Source: Gemella cuniculi DSM 15828 (lineage in GTDB: Bacteria; Bacillota; Bacilli; Staphylococcales; Gemellaceae). From it: a DNA stretch of 64,000 bases. Of the stretch, positions 45,879-54,338 are shown piece by piece. Positions within the stretch are counted from its first letter, which is position 1, and each line of letters opens with the position of its first letter. Position numbers and translations under genes: made by a program. Under the pieces are notes generated by a model. The model worked only from the letters and a program-made list of their open reading frames with translations. It had not been told where the DNA came from and made no database searches. The stretch is from the NCBI RefSeq assembly GCF_000425665.1, contig NZ_AUDW01000007.1, positions 1 to 64,000 on the forward strand, in the 5' to 3' direction.

Positions 45879-46682
45879 CTATGGTTGAACAACTTTATTG
45901 GCCTTTCTCATATCTTCTACTATGAAATACATATTAGTTGGATTTCCTACTGCTAAATCTATTTTATTATAATCAATACAAGCACCACAACACACTATCT
46001 CTACACCATTATCTTCCAATTGTCTAAGTTCATCAAGAACATGACTACGCTCTTTATCTACAAGTATTGAACCATCATTATAGAAAATGATTTTTTTGGG
46101 AAGTACTTCTTGCTCACCTAATGCATACAAAAATCCTTTTATCAGTCTTTTTCCTAATTCTTCACTACTATGCCCCATAATTTTTTTATTAATAACCACT
46201 ATATAGCTGTCATCTTTTACTATTGGAAGTTTTTCTTCTTGCTCTTCTACCTCTTCTCTTTGAATTTCCACCTTAAAACCTTCTTCTAAATTAGAAACTT
46301 TAAACACATAATTATTTTTCTCAGCAAATCTTCTAAGATTTTCTACATTTTCTTCTGCTCTTACTAATAGAATCACTCGAGTTTCAGTTTCCAAGGTTCT
46401 TCTAGCTTGAGTCACAGGTACCACACATTTATCACTTAAAGTATCTATTACTACTCCATCCTCTTGTTTTTCTTTTGAAATAGTAACTACATATTTATTT
46501 TTATTTTCTTCCTTAACAGAATATTCATAACCTAACTGAGTTGCCATTTTTTCTAAATTTTGAGTCGCAATAAAGTTATCAACGATAGTTTCCACTACAT
46601 CATTATCTACTAGTAATTTTTTTGTTTGAATTACTGGAAGTGGACATGCTAACCCTTGTGCATCTAATTGTTGTTTTTTCAT
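45879..46682 (-). CDS. yedF: selenium metabolism protein YedF
   Basis: A 267-residue two-domain protein. The N-terminal SirA/TusA-like domain (1-75) has LDAQGLACPLPVIQTKK with the CPxP cysteine. A second, degenerate TusA-like segment follows (DKCVVPVTQARR, about 100). The C-terminal DsrE-like domain (about 150-267) ends in VCCGACIDYNKI with more cysteines. The pattern fits TIGR03527 YedF, a proposed selenium carrier or donor to SelD. GAAGGAG before the ATG. Confidence 0.93.
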   Translation of the reverse strand: MKKQQLDAQGLACPLPVIQTKKLLVDNDVVETIVDNFIATQNLEKMATQLGYEYSVKEENKNKYVVTISKEKQEDGVVIDTLSDKCVVPVTQARRTLETETRVILLVRAEENVENLRRFAEKNNYVFKVSNLEEGFKVEIQREEVEEQEEKLPIVKDDSYIVVINKKIMGHSSEELGKRLIKGFLYALGEQEVLPKKIIFYNDGSILVDKERSHVLDELRQLEDNGVEIVCCGACIDYNKIDLAVGNPTNMYFIVEDMRKANKVVQP

Positions 46683-46719
46683 ATTTGAATATCTCCTTCA
46701 ACTTTATTTTTTATCTAAT

Positions 46720-46840
46720 GGTAGCGACTCAAAAATCGTAGTTCATAAAAATTCAGTTTTTAAAGTCGCTCTCACAAAACTATCAAGTTTTCAAAAAACT
46801 TCTACGAAGCAAATTTGAAAATGAATATATCATTGTATCT
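46720..46840. repeat. dispersed double-hairpin repeat, copy 1
   Basis: Between selD and yedF. First hairpin 46723-46770: outer arms AGCGACT / AGTCGCT around CAAAAATCGTAG...CAGTTTTTAA. Second hairpin about 46780-46832 with arms TTTTCAAA / TTTGAAAA and the shared inner CTTCTACGAAGC. The left end (GCGACTCAAAAATCGT) and overall layout match the copy at 51008. No ORF. Confidence 0.65.
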
Positions 46841-46888
46841 ATTTATAATCCGTCAAATTTGTTAAAATTTTTTACTTTTATTTTGTTA

Positions 46889-47914
46889 TTATTTTATAAT
46901 AACAGATTTTTCTTGCTTTTCTATTACTCTTCCTACTATAGCACTTTTTATTTCTAATGTATTCAATTTTTCTAAAAGTTCAGTCGCATCTTTTTCAGGA
47001 ACACTTATTAATAATCCACCTGAAGTTTGTGGGTCATACATTATTTCCTCCAATGCAAAATCTTTCACTTCGTATTTCACATTAGGTTCAACATGCGTTC
47101 TATTCAACTGGCCACCTGCCGTAATAATAAATTCGCTAGCACATTTATATGCTTCTTCTATATAGGGTATATTTTTTGAAAATACTTCTGCTGAATGTTT
47201 ATTATCTAACATCTCTACTAGGTGACCTAAAAAACCAAATCCTGTTATGTCTGTACAACTATTAACATTATAATTCTTCATGATCTCCGCAGCATATTTA
47301 TTCAAAGTAGTCATTTGTTTTATACATTGACTAAACGCTTCTTCTGAACATTCTTTTATCATATGTGCAGTATTAATAATACTAACACCAAGTGGTTTAG
47401 TTACAATAAGTACATCACCCACTTTACAACTATTGTTTTGTAAAATCTTATCAGGATGTACTATCCCCGTAACAGAAAGACCATATTTAGGTGTAGCATC
47501 ATGAATTGAATGTCCACCTGCAAGAACACCCCCGGCTTCATGAACCTTTTCTGCTCCACCTTTTAGTATTTGATGAAGAATTTCTAAATCCATATTTTCT
47601 GGAAAAGCAACAATATTTAGTGCCGATATAACTTCTCCACCCATAGCATATACATCACTTAAGGCATTTGTTGCAGCAATTTGTCCATAGAGGTATGGAT
47701 CGTTTATCATAGTTGTAAAGAAGTCTAATGTTTGGATTATTGCTTTATCATCTGAAATTTTATATACTGCGGCATCATCTGATGATTCATATCCTACTAT
47801 TAAATTTTTATCTTCTTTTTTTGGAAGATCGCTCAAAATATCTGATAAAGCCCCCGGCCCTATTTTTGAGTTTCAACCTCCACAAACTATCATATTTAAT
47901 TTTTTTTCTGACAT
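46889..47914 (-). CDS. selD: selenide, water dikinase containing selenocysteine (in-frame TGA)
   Basis: Makes selenophosphate from selenide and ATP. The true start is ATG 47914 (AGGAGGGTATTT upstream). It reads [13 protein letters not shown], then TGA at codon 14 (47875-47873), then [13 protein letters not shown], continuing in frame for 341 residues in all. The TGA takes the place of the catalytic Cys in CGG(C/U), so it encodes selenocysteine. A frame opened after the TGA (MSDLPKK, 47836) would lose the active site. Further motifs: [44 protein letters not shown] and DPQTSGGLL. Cys11 is also kept. Confidence 0.96.
47832..47870 (-). promoter_or_regulatory. bacterial SECIS-like hairpin inside selD
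   Basis: Starts 5 bases after the first base of the TGA. Lower arms CTCAAAA / TTTTGAG enclose a GC-rich apical GCC-GGG-GGC helix. The position, directly 3' of the UGA within the reading frame, is that of the SelB-binding element of bacterial selenoprotein genes. Confidence 0.8.
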
Positions 47915-48007
47915 AAATACCCTCCTGCTCTGTTATATATAATATAATTATACTATTTTAACAACTTTTTTAAAAGCCTTATCTATTTATTAATTTATAT
48001 ATATGAA

Positions 48008-48044
48008 AAAAAGTTAGCATAAATCCATATATGCTAACTTTTTT
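48008..48044 (-). terminator. terminator of the CAP-domain gene
   Basis: AAAAGTTAGCATA / TATGCTAACTTTT stem with 8-base loop and T-runs on both sides, 16 bases past the stop at 48060. Confidence 0.88.
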
Positions 48045-48059
48045 ATTAAAATTTACTTA

Positions 48060-49406
48060 TTAATGTCTTTTCCCATCTAAATAAACTGACGGAATTGGTT
48101 TTTTCCCTTGAAATGCTCCACTGTGATTTTGGTGCTGAACTATAGAAACTCTATTCCCTACTATTGTTACCCCTACTCCAACTTCCGTCGCACTTGGATC
48201 TAACAATGTATTTCTATGTCCATATGGAAAAGCAGTTGTAACATTGTTAATTTCAAAATACAATGCATCTATTAATCTTTGTGCAACTTGATCAGGAGTT
48301 CCACTATTAGTATTAACTGCTACGTTATATAAAATATGTTGTGCTCCTGGATACCCTGCTCTTGCAGCTGCTGCTTTCTCTAATGATCCACCTTTCCCAT
48401 GAACACTAGCAGTTAATGGACTTTTAATAACAGTATTTGCTCTAGCTTTAGTCGAAGCATTTAAAGCAGCATTTTCACGTAATGGTGTTAATTTATTTGC
48501 AATACGAAGTTGATTAACTTTATTTAAAAATGCTTGTCTTATTTGCTCTTCTCTTGTTCCAGTCAGCGGTTTTGTTATTGTTGATTTTTGAACTTTTGTT
48601 GACACCTGCTGCGTTGTCGCTACTTTTTTAGATTCAGTTGTCGTCTCTAATCTTTGTACACCAGCTGATGCTACCTTATTATCCATAATAGTTGGTGCTT
48701 TAGTTGATCGTGTTATCATTGCAGGAACTTTAAGAAATGTCGTTCTTCCTACTGGAGTTTCTGCTGGTTTTACTACAGGAGTTGGTTTAACTTCTGCTTT
48801 AACCTCAGATTTTTTCTCTACTTGCACTGTAGTTTCCTTTTTATCACTTTGTACTTGTTCTTTTGACTCAGTAGATGTAGCCTTTTTCTCTTCTGTTGGT
48901 GCTTGTTTTGGTTTTGGTGTTTCTTGTTTTTGAGTTTCTTTAACACCATTTTCTTTAGATTTTTCTTTTTGTAGCTCTTTTACTTCAGGAGTTGCTACCT
49001 CATAAGTAACTGTAATATTAAATTTATGTCCACCAACCATACTAGTTTCTTTTACAGTTTCCTTTTTCACGGCTGTATGTGGTAACTTTTTCGTAGGAAT
49101 TTCTGCTTTAATATTTAGCTCATACTCTACTACTTCACCAGCTTTAACAATATCTTTTTTTATTATAAATTCTGATTTATTATCTACTGTCACCCTTGCT
49201 ACAACATTTGCCACCTCTTTATCTGCAACAAGTTTAGCATAATAATGACCATTTTTTTCATAAACACTAGCTTTAACATTTTTTACATTAATGTCTACTG
49301 CAGGATTCTTAACCTCTACTGCGTTGGTTGGAATAGCACCTACTCCAGTTAATAACACTAGTCCGGTCAATACTTTTCCAGTTACTTTCAAACTACTCTT
49401 TTTCAT
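48060..49406 (-). CDS. secreted CAP-domain protein with NEAT-like N-terminal domain
   Basis: A 448-residue exported protein. The signal peptide ends near residue 29 (AIPTNA). Residues about 30-140 form a beta domain (YEKNGHYYAKLVADKEV, VVEYELNI, HKFNITVTYEV) that weakly resembles NEAT domains. A Lys/Glu/Thr/Pro-rich low-complexity stretch (about 140-280) follows, then a CAP/SCP domain (about 285-445) with FLNKVNQLRIANKL, SVHGKGG, PYGHRNTLLDP and VGVGVTI. No LPxTG anchor is present, so it is probably released or held non-covalently. Role unknown; CAP proteins of other pathogens act outside the cell. AAGGAG precedes the ATG. Confidence 0.85.
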   Translation of the reverse strand: MKKSSLKVTGKVLTGLVLLTGVGAIPTNAVEVKNPAVDINVKNVKASVYEKNGHYYAKLVADKEVANVVARVTVDNKSEFIIKKDIVKAGEVVEYELNIKAEIPTKKLPHTAVKKETVKETSMVGGHKFNITVTYEVATPEVKELQKEKSKENGVKETQKQETPKPKQAPTEEKKATSTESKEQVQSDKKETTVQVEKKSEVKAEVKPTPVVKPAETPVGRTTFLKVPAMITRSTKAPTIMDNKVASAGVQRLETTTESKKVATTQQVSTKVQKSTITKPLTGTREEQIRQAFLNKVNQLRIANKLTPLRENAALNASTKARANTVIKSPLTASVHGKGGSLEKAAAARAGYPGAQHILYNVAVNTNSGTPDQVAQRLIDALYFEINNVTTAFPYGHRNTLLDPSATEVGVGVTIVGNRVSIVQHQNHSGAFQGKKPIPSVYLDGKRH

Positions 49407-49450
49407 TCTGTATTCTCCTTATTTTTATTTTCGAAATTATTGTCCTCTTA

Positions 49451-49479
49451 ATTATAAATATAGTTTGAATATAATTCAA
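49451..49479 (-). promoter_or_regulatory. promoter of the CAP-domain gene
   Basis: Minus strand TTGAAT (49479-49474), 17-base spacer, TATAAT (49456-49451). A perfect 13-base palindrome AGTAGTCACTACT (49481-49493) abuts the -35 and is a candidate operator. Confidence 0.7.
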
Positions 49480-49499
49480 TAGTAGTCACTACTTTGTAA

Positions 49500-49884
49500 T
49501 AAAAATTAAATTTTGTAATAAATCTGAAATATAATTCTATATACTTTTTACCATTATAAGATAAAATTAACTACACTTATCCACTCCCAAAAAACAATTT
49601 TACCCTTTAAAATTATAAATTCATTTTTTAAGTTCAATTTTAATTATATTTAAGGTTCAATGCTTATAATATAGTCATAACTAGTAGATAGTTATAAACT
49701 TCATAAACTTTCATTTTCTATAAAAGGCCGAGACGAAATATTCTCGGCTCTTTTTTTATTTTTAAATATCAAATTTCACATTTGTTTCAAATGCATAAAT
49801 TTTTTATTATTTTTAATTTTTTTATTTAGTACTTAAATTATTATTTACTAATGACAACTCTTCAATTTTTTACATTTCAGAAGT
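49500..49884. other. 385-base gap upstream of the CAP-domain gene
   Basis: AT-rich with no gene. At 49723-49757 a hairpin AAGGCCGAG / CTCGGCTCTTTTTTT points as a terminator on the plus strand, where no gene precedes it, and weaker on the minus strand, where it would end the DUF6176 transcript. Probably bidirectional. Confidence 0.4.
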
Positions 49885-50229
49885 CTAATCCATTGCTTCC
49901 ATCATTTTTTTTGAAATCATCACAACTTCTGTAGTCAAATCTTTTGAACCAAAACTCTTATCAATACACTTTTCCCAATATTTTAAATGTTTTCTATCAA
50001 CCTCATGTTCTGAAGTCTCAACATCTTGTCCATTCTCTCCTTGAACTGAATACCAATATAAATACTCATGTCCATCTAGCACTTCTCTAAAAATAGTTTC
50101 TACATACATTTTTTCTCTATCTAGCGTTAATAAAACGTCCTTCATATTATTATTTAAGAATTCAAGCCATTCATCCACCATTTCACTCATACCGTCTTTT
50201 ACTCTAAACCTTGTTAGTTCAACTATCAT
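49885..50229 (-). CDS. DUF6176-like protein
   Basis: A 114-residue soluble protein, VELTRFRVKDGMSEMVDEWLEFLN at the N-terminus, then YVETIFREVLDGHEYLYWYSVQG and DRKHLKYWEKCID. It looks like the small dimeric alpha/beta-barrel DUF6176 family; function unknown. Its start overlaps the stop of the phosphoesterase gene by 4 bases (ATGA), so the two are translationally coupled. Confidence 0.75.
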   Translation of the reverse strand: MIVELTRFRVKDGMSEMVDEWLEFLNNNMKDVLLTLDREKMYVETIFREVLDGHEYLYWYSVQGENGQDVETSEHEVDRKHLKYWEKCIDKSFGSKDLTTEVVMISKKMMEAMD

Positions 50230-50966
50230 CTTTTTTCCTCCAATTCTTTATAAATATCTTTTTCTAATATTCTACTTTGTTTTATTTCTATATTACTGTC
50301 TCCATCTATTACAACTATGTTTAATTTCCCATCATATACACAACCACCATCAATATTAATTCTATTTTCTTTTATATCATAATGCGGAACTTCTTTGACA
50401 GGTGTATGACCATGAAAAATTTTCTTGCTATATTTTTTTGTACTACTTAAATATGGTTCTCTTATCCAAATCATATCTCTATGTGTTTGATTCCAAAAAT
50501 TTTTTTCAAAATCTACACCAGCATGAACAAAATAAAAATCCTGACTTTCATACCTAGTCTGTAATTTTTTTACCCACATTCTTATTTCTTTATATTCCTT
50601 TGCCATTTTTTTGAAATAATAACGTCTAGTTTCTTCTGTTGCATCTGGATAAAAAGATTTAAGCGTTGTTAGCCCTCCATTTCTAAAATAATGATTTTGT
50701 CTGCGATTATCATATTCATTGTACAATGCTTCTTTCATTGCCAGATTAAACATGTCTTCATGATTCCCCAAAAGAACAACATGCCCGCTATAATTTTTTT
50801 GTAGATTATAAAAATACTCCCACACCAATTTAGTATTCTTCCCTCTATCACACATATCTCCAAGACATATAAGTTTATCTTCGCTAGGATTAAACTTCAC
50901 TTCTTCAAGTAATTTCTTCATTGTATAAAAACTTCCATGGATATCTGAAATAACTATTTTCCTCAT
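50226..50966 (-). CDS. metallophosphoesterase (PPP-type, ApaH/PrpE-like)
   Basis: A 246-residue calcineurin-fold phosphatase: VISDIHGS (DxH), CLGDMCDRG (GDxxDRG), LLGNHEDMF (GNHE), FVHAGVDF and IFHGHTPV give all metal ligands. Close to bacterial serine/threonine phosphatase or bis(5'-nucleosyl)-tetraphosphatase-like enzymes; the exact substrate is not clear. It is first in a two-gene unit with the DUF6176 protein. Confidence 0.9.
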   Translation of the reverse strand: MRKIVISDIHGSFYTMKKLLEEVKFNPSEDKLICLGDMCDRGKNTKLVWEYFYNLQKNYSGHVVLLGNHEDMFNLAMKEALYNEYDNRRQNHYFRNGGLTTLKSFYPDATEETRRYYFKKMAKEYKEIRMWVKKLQTRYESQDFYFVHAGVDFEKNFWNQTHRDMIWIREPYLSSTKKYSKKIFHGHTPVKEVPHYDIKENRINIDGGCVYDGKLNIVVIDGDSNIEIKQSRILEKDIYKELEEKR

Positions 50967-51007
50967 CTAAACACCTGCTTATTTTTTAATTATATAAATT
51001 TTCTTCT

Positions 51008-51130
51008 TGGGAGTGACTCAAAAATCGTGATTTCGTAGAAATCGATTTTATCAAGTCGCTCCCGCATAGTTTATTAGATTTCGAAAAAGCTTCTGCTAAG
51101 CATACCTCGAAATCAATAAACCACTGCGCC
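51008..51130. repeat. dispersed double-hairpin repeat, copy 2
   Basis: Between the phosphoesterase and the GNAT genes. Hairpin A, 51009-51063: GGGAGTGACT / AGTCGCTCCC, with a second inner pairing GATTTC / GAAATC. Hairpin B, 51069-51121: GTTTATT / AATAAAC and GATTTCGA / TCGAAATC around CTTCTGCTAAGC. It is the better preserved copy; compare 46720-46840 and the fragment at 11700-11719. No coding capacity. Confidence 0.75.
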
Positions 51131-51161
51131 TTATTATATTTTCAATAAATTTCTTGAAATT

Positions 51162-51680
51162 TTAGACTTTTGGGTCAGCACTTTCCTTCTCATTTATATC
51201 TTTTTGATACCAAACCACATCATACCAACGACTGAACTTATATCCTACTTTTTCAAAATGGGCTACTTTTCTAAAACCATGTTTTTCATGAAAAGAAACA
51301 CTTCCTTCATCTGGATATGCTATACATGATGCTAAACGACATATTCCTCTTTCGTACAATCTTTTCTCCAATTCGTTGTAAAGGATATCTCCTATTCCTC
51401 GTCCTCGTTTATTTTCATCCAAATAAATTGTAATTTCCGCAGTCCATGAATATGCTATTTTAGAGTAAAATTCTCCTGCATATGCATAACCCAAAATTTT
51501 ATTATCTTCTATGGCTACTAGAAATGGATATTTTTGTAAAGTTTTACTAATCTTCTCTTCAAACTCCATAACGTTTGGAGTTTCGTAATCAAAAGTTATC
51601 GCCGTAGTTTCTACATATGGTCGATAAATTTCAACTATTTTTCCTGCATCTTCTAAATTTACATCTCTTATTTCTATCAT
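51162..51680 (-). CDS. GNAT N-acetyltransferase, phosphinothricin-acetyltransferase type
   Basis: A 172-residue acetyltransferase: IRDVNLEDAGKIVEIYRPYV at the N-terminus, the acetyl-CoA loop KRGRGIGDILYNELE (about 95-110) and SVSFHEKHGFRKVAHF. This is the Pat/MnaT subgroup, which acetylates amino-acid-like amines such as methionine sulfoximine. The natural substrate is unknown. It starts 8 bases after the hydrolase stop and probably shares its transcript. Confidence 0.87.
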   Translation of the reverse strand: MIEIRDVNLEDAGKIVEIYRPYVETTAITFDYETPNVMEFEEKISKTLQKYPFLVAIEDNKILGYAYAGEFYSKIAYSWTAEITIYLDENKRGRGIGDILYNELEKRLYERGICRLASCIAYPDEGSVSFHEKHGFRKVAHFEKVGYKFSRWYDVVWYQKDINEKESADPKV

Positions 51681-51688
51681 AATTTTAC

Positions 51689-52618
51689 CTATCTTATACT
51701 TTCTTTTAAAAACTCATTAATATATTTTTGAGTTTCCTCCTGTTGCCTTGTATTAAATCCATGACCTGCTCCTAAAATTTCCTTTAATGTTGCATTAGAG
51801 AAAGTTTCAATAGCTCTTCTTGAGTAAGAAATTGGAGCTATATTATCATTTGTTCCATGAACGATAAGAACCTTTCCTTTGTAATCTTTCATATCTTTAA
51901 AGATATCATAGTCTAAAGATTTTTCAAAATACACTCGTCCTACATTGTTTCCCCTATGGTTATACACTTCTGGAATTTCCGCCACTGATTTAAATACATC
52001 ACGTGCATCATCAAAAAGTACAAAGGCTGGAAAAACAAGTATTAAACCCTTGATTTCATCTTTTAATTTTGCTCCTTCCATAGTAGAAACTACACCACCC
52101 TGACTTTGACCTAATAAAAATATATTATTTTTATCTACAAAAATTTGTTCTTGTAAATTTTTTACAACAACATCCAAATCATCCATTTCCGTAAAGACAG
52201 ACATAGCTAGAGTATTATTTCCACTTCTACTATTTCTATTACCACCCATAAAATCAAATGAATAAACAACGTATCCTTCCTTAGCTAAATTTTGAGCGTA
52301 ATAATCACCACGTTCTGCAAGCCCTCCAAATCCATGAGAAATAATTATGGTTGGCAATTTATTTTCTTTATAATTTTTAGGAGCTGTTATGTATCCATAA
52401 ATTCTTCTTCCATTACCTTCTGAATACAATTCTTCTTTTACAATATTACCAATATCAAGACTGCTCGTATCAGTCGAACTACTTTCTATCAAATCATTAT
52501 TTTGTGATAAAGTTTGTTCTGTTTTACCTTTATTTAATACTCCCGTTATTGACAAAGCACTTACTCCTAAGACTAAGATGCTACTACCTAAAATCAATGC
52601 CAATCCTTTTTTATTCAT
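51689..52618 (-). CDS. membrane-anchored alpha/beta hydrolase
   Basis: A 309-residue serine hydrolase with an N-terminal membrane helix (about 4-28), so the enzyme faces outside. The oxyanion stretch is IISHGFGGLAERGD, the nucleophile Ser in LLGQSQGGVVST, the acid in GTNDNIAPISYS and the histidine in GAGHGFN. It matches dienelactone-hydrolase/peptidase S9-like esterases. It lies 9 bases after the tyrosine phosphatase gene. Substrate unknown. Confidence 0.88.
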   Translation of the reverse strand: MNKKGLALILGSSILVLGVSALSITGVLNKGKTEQTLSQNNDLIESSSTDTSSLDIGNIVKEELYSEGNGRRIYGYITAPKNYKENKLPTIIISHGFGGLAERGDYYAQNLAKEGYVVYSFDFMGGNRNSRSGNNTLAMSVFTEMDDLDVVVKNLQEQIFVDKNNIFLLGQSQGGVVSTMEGAKLKDEIKGLILVFPAFVLFDDARDVFKSVAEIPEVYNHRGNNVGRVYFEKSLDYDIFKDMKDYKGKVLIVHGTNDNIAPISYSRRAIETFSNATLKEILGAGHGFNTRQQEETQKYINEFLKESIR

Positions 52619-52627
52619 TTAAATCTC

Positions 52628-53086
52628 CTACAAATTTTCCTTTTTTATTTTTTCCAACAATGCTATACACCCTTTGATAACATCATTATAAGTTTTTTCA
52701 AAATCCCTAGTATACCAAGGATCATCAATAATTCTATTCTCTCCTGCATACTCAAGAAGTTTTTTTATTTCTCCCGACTTCCTATTGTTCACAAAATTTT
52801 TGATATTTTCAATATTACTATTATCCATTCCTACTATGTAATCAAAAGTTAAGTCATTATCATTTAGTACTCGCGAATACATTCCTTCTACATCTATTCC
52901 AACTTTCGCTAGTTGTTTTCTCGTCCCAGAATGAACTGGATTCCCATGTTCCCAAGAACTTGTTGCTGCAGAATCGATTAATATTTTATCAGACAAACCT
53001 TCTTGTTCTACCATATTACGAAATACTGCTTCTGCCATTGGAGAACGACAAATATTTCCTAAACATACAAATAATACTTTTACCAT
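52628..53086 (-). CDS. low-molecular-weight protein-tyrosine phosphatase
   Basis: A 152-residue phosphatase. The P-loop FVCLGNICRSPMAEAVF gives the nucleophile Cys8 and Arg14 (C-x5-R), and the general acid is in IIDDPWYTRDF near residue 119. Length and motifs are normal. First gene of a minus-strand set with the hydrolase and the GNAT; in pathogens such enzymes can be exported, but no signal is seen here. Confidence 0.92.
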   Translation of the reverse strand: MVKVLFVCLGNICRSPMAEAVFRNMVEQEGLSDKILIDSAATSSWEHGNPVHSGTRKQLAKVGIDVEGMYSRVLNDNDLTFDYIVGMDNSNIENIKNFVNNRKSGEIKKLLEYAGENRIIDDPWYTRDFEKTYNDVIKGCIALLEKIKKENL

Positions 53087-53298
53087 TTTTCCACCTCTCT
53101 TACTTATCTTAAAATTATACCACAGCTTATTTATAGTTGGAAATATTAAAAATTAAAAGATTGGTTCTAACTTTGTTTATTACACAAAACTAAATTCCTT
53201 AGTAATTAATTAATCTTACTATAATTATTTAGATTTTATTTTTATTTTATTAACTATCATGATATAATATAGTTGACTTTATATTGAAGGAGAATTTT

Positions 53299-54159
53299 AT
53301 GGAAAATAACTTAGTATGTTTTAAACGCACTCCTAATTGGACTGCTCTTTCTCTACCAAAAGAGTTTAGAGAAAAATATAGTACTAAGACAGGAGTTTGG
53401 TCTAAATTAATAATATTAAAGGGAAAATTAAAAATTGTCTTTCTTACTGAAACTGGAGAATCTATTAAAGATCATACTTTTAGTAAAAAAGATAATGAAT
53501 TCTTTATTCAACCAAATAGTTTTTTTAGAATTATTCCCCTGACTACGGATTTAAACTTTTTCTTTGAATTTTATTGCGAGGTTAAAGATTATTTTTCTAA
53601 TAAATATGATTTAAATCCTGCTCATCCTGAAATAGTTAAGGCGATGAATTTTATTTCTCCATGTAAGACTCTAGATCTTGGAGCTGGTCAAGGAAAAAAT
53701 GCTCTTTATTTATCTACACTCGGTTTTAATGTTACAGCAGTTGATAACAATGCACAGTTTTTGCAATATTTAGCAAATATCTCGCTTGAAGAAAAATTAA
53801 ATCTTAGTGTGTTTAAACATGATATTAATGAAGCAAATATTCGCAATACCTATGATTTCATTTTTTCAACAGATGTATTTATGTTTTTGAATCCAACTCG
53901 TATTACAAGTATTATTCACAATATACAAGAGCAAACAAATATTGGTGGTTATAATCTGATTGTAAGTGCTATGTCAATGCCTAATGATAAATTATCACAA
54001 ATTCCATTTCCATTTACCTTTATTGAAAATGAACTGAAAAATTATTATAAAGGTTGGGATGTTGTAATATATAAAGAAGAACTAGACTCATTGAGCAAAG
54101 TAGATGATAATGAAAAATATACACCTCGTTTCGTCACACTACTAGCTAAAAAAATATAA
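53299..54159 (+). CDS. tehB: TehB-type SAM-dependent methyltransferase
   Basis: A 286-residue fusion. The N-terminal DUF1971-like cupin (about 1-85: CFKRTPNWTALSLPKEFREK, VWSKLIILKGKLKIVF) precedes a class I methyltransferase with SAM loop KTLDLGAGQGKNALYLS and VTAVDNNAQ. This two-domain arrangement is that of the tellurite/selenite detoxification methyltransferase TehB. ATG 53299 after AAGGAG; the TTG at 53284 precedes that site. Methylation of tellurium or selenium oxyanions is known for TehB; here it is inferred. Confidence 0.88.
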   Translation: MENNLVCFKRTPNWTALSLPKEFREKYSTKTGVWSKLIILKGKLKIVFLTETGESIKDHTFSKKDNEFFIQPNSFFRIIPLTTDLNFFFEFYCEVKDYFSNKYDLNPAHPEIVKAMNFISPCKTLDLGAGQGKNALYLSTLGFNVTAVDNNAQFLQYLANISLEEKLNLSVFKHDINEANIRNTYDFIFSTDVFMFLNPTRITSIIHNIQEQTNIGGYNLIVSAMSMPNDKLSQIPFPFTFIENELKNYYKGWDVVIYKEELDSLSKVDDNEKYTPRFVTLLAKKI

Positions 54160-54203
54160 CTCCAAACTAAAAAAATATTAATCTAATTTTCAATCTATAA
54201 AAT

Positions 54204-54256
54204 AAAAATGCATAGAGCAAAACATAATATGTTTTACACTCTTATGCATTTTTATT
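54204..54256 (+). terminator. tehB terminator
   Basis: AAAATGCATA / TATGCATTTT outer arms with GAG/CTC and AAAACA/TGTTTT inside, followed by TTATTTTTT. It also faces the convergent MFS gene. Confidence 0.8.
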
Positions 54257-54338
54257 TTTTATTTATTTAAATACGCAATGCAATTTTTTGATAACAGTAG
54301 ATAATATAGCCAAATAATTGCGTCTTTTATTTTTCTTC

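Noticed and set aside
46889-47836. SelD as a 315-residue protein starting after the TGA
   Set aside because: It would lack the catalytic loop; the upstream ATG with AGGAGG and the CGG-TGA context explains the full protein.
40986-47914. tRNA(Sec) gene inside the selenium locus
   Set aside because: I looked for a long tRNA with a TCA anticodon in the gaps at 43543-43632, 45520-45594 and 46683-46888 and found none; it must lie elsewhere in the genome.
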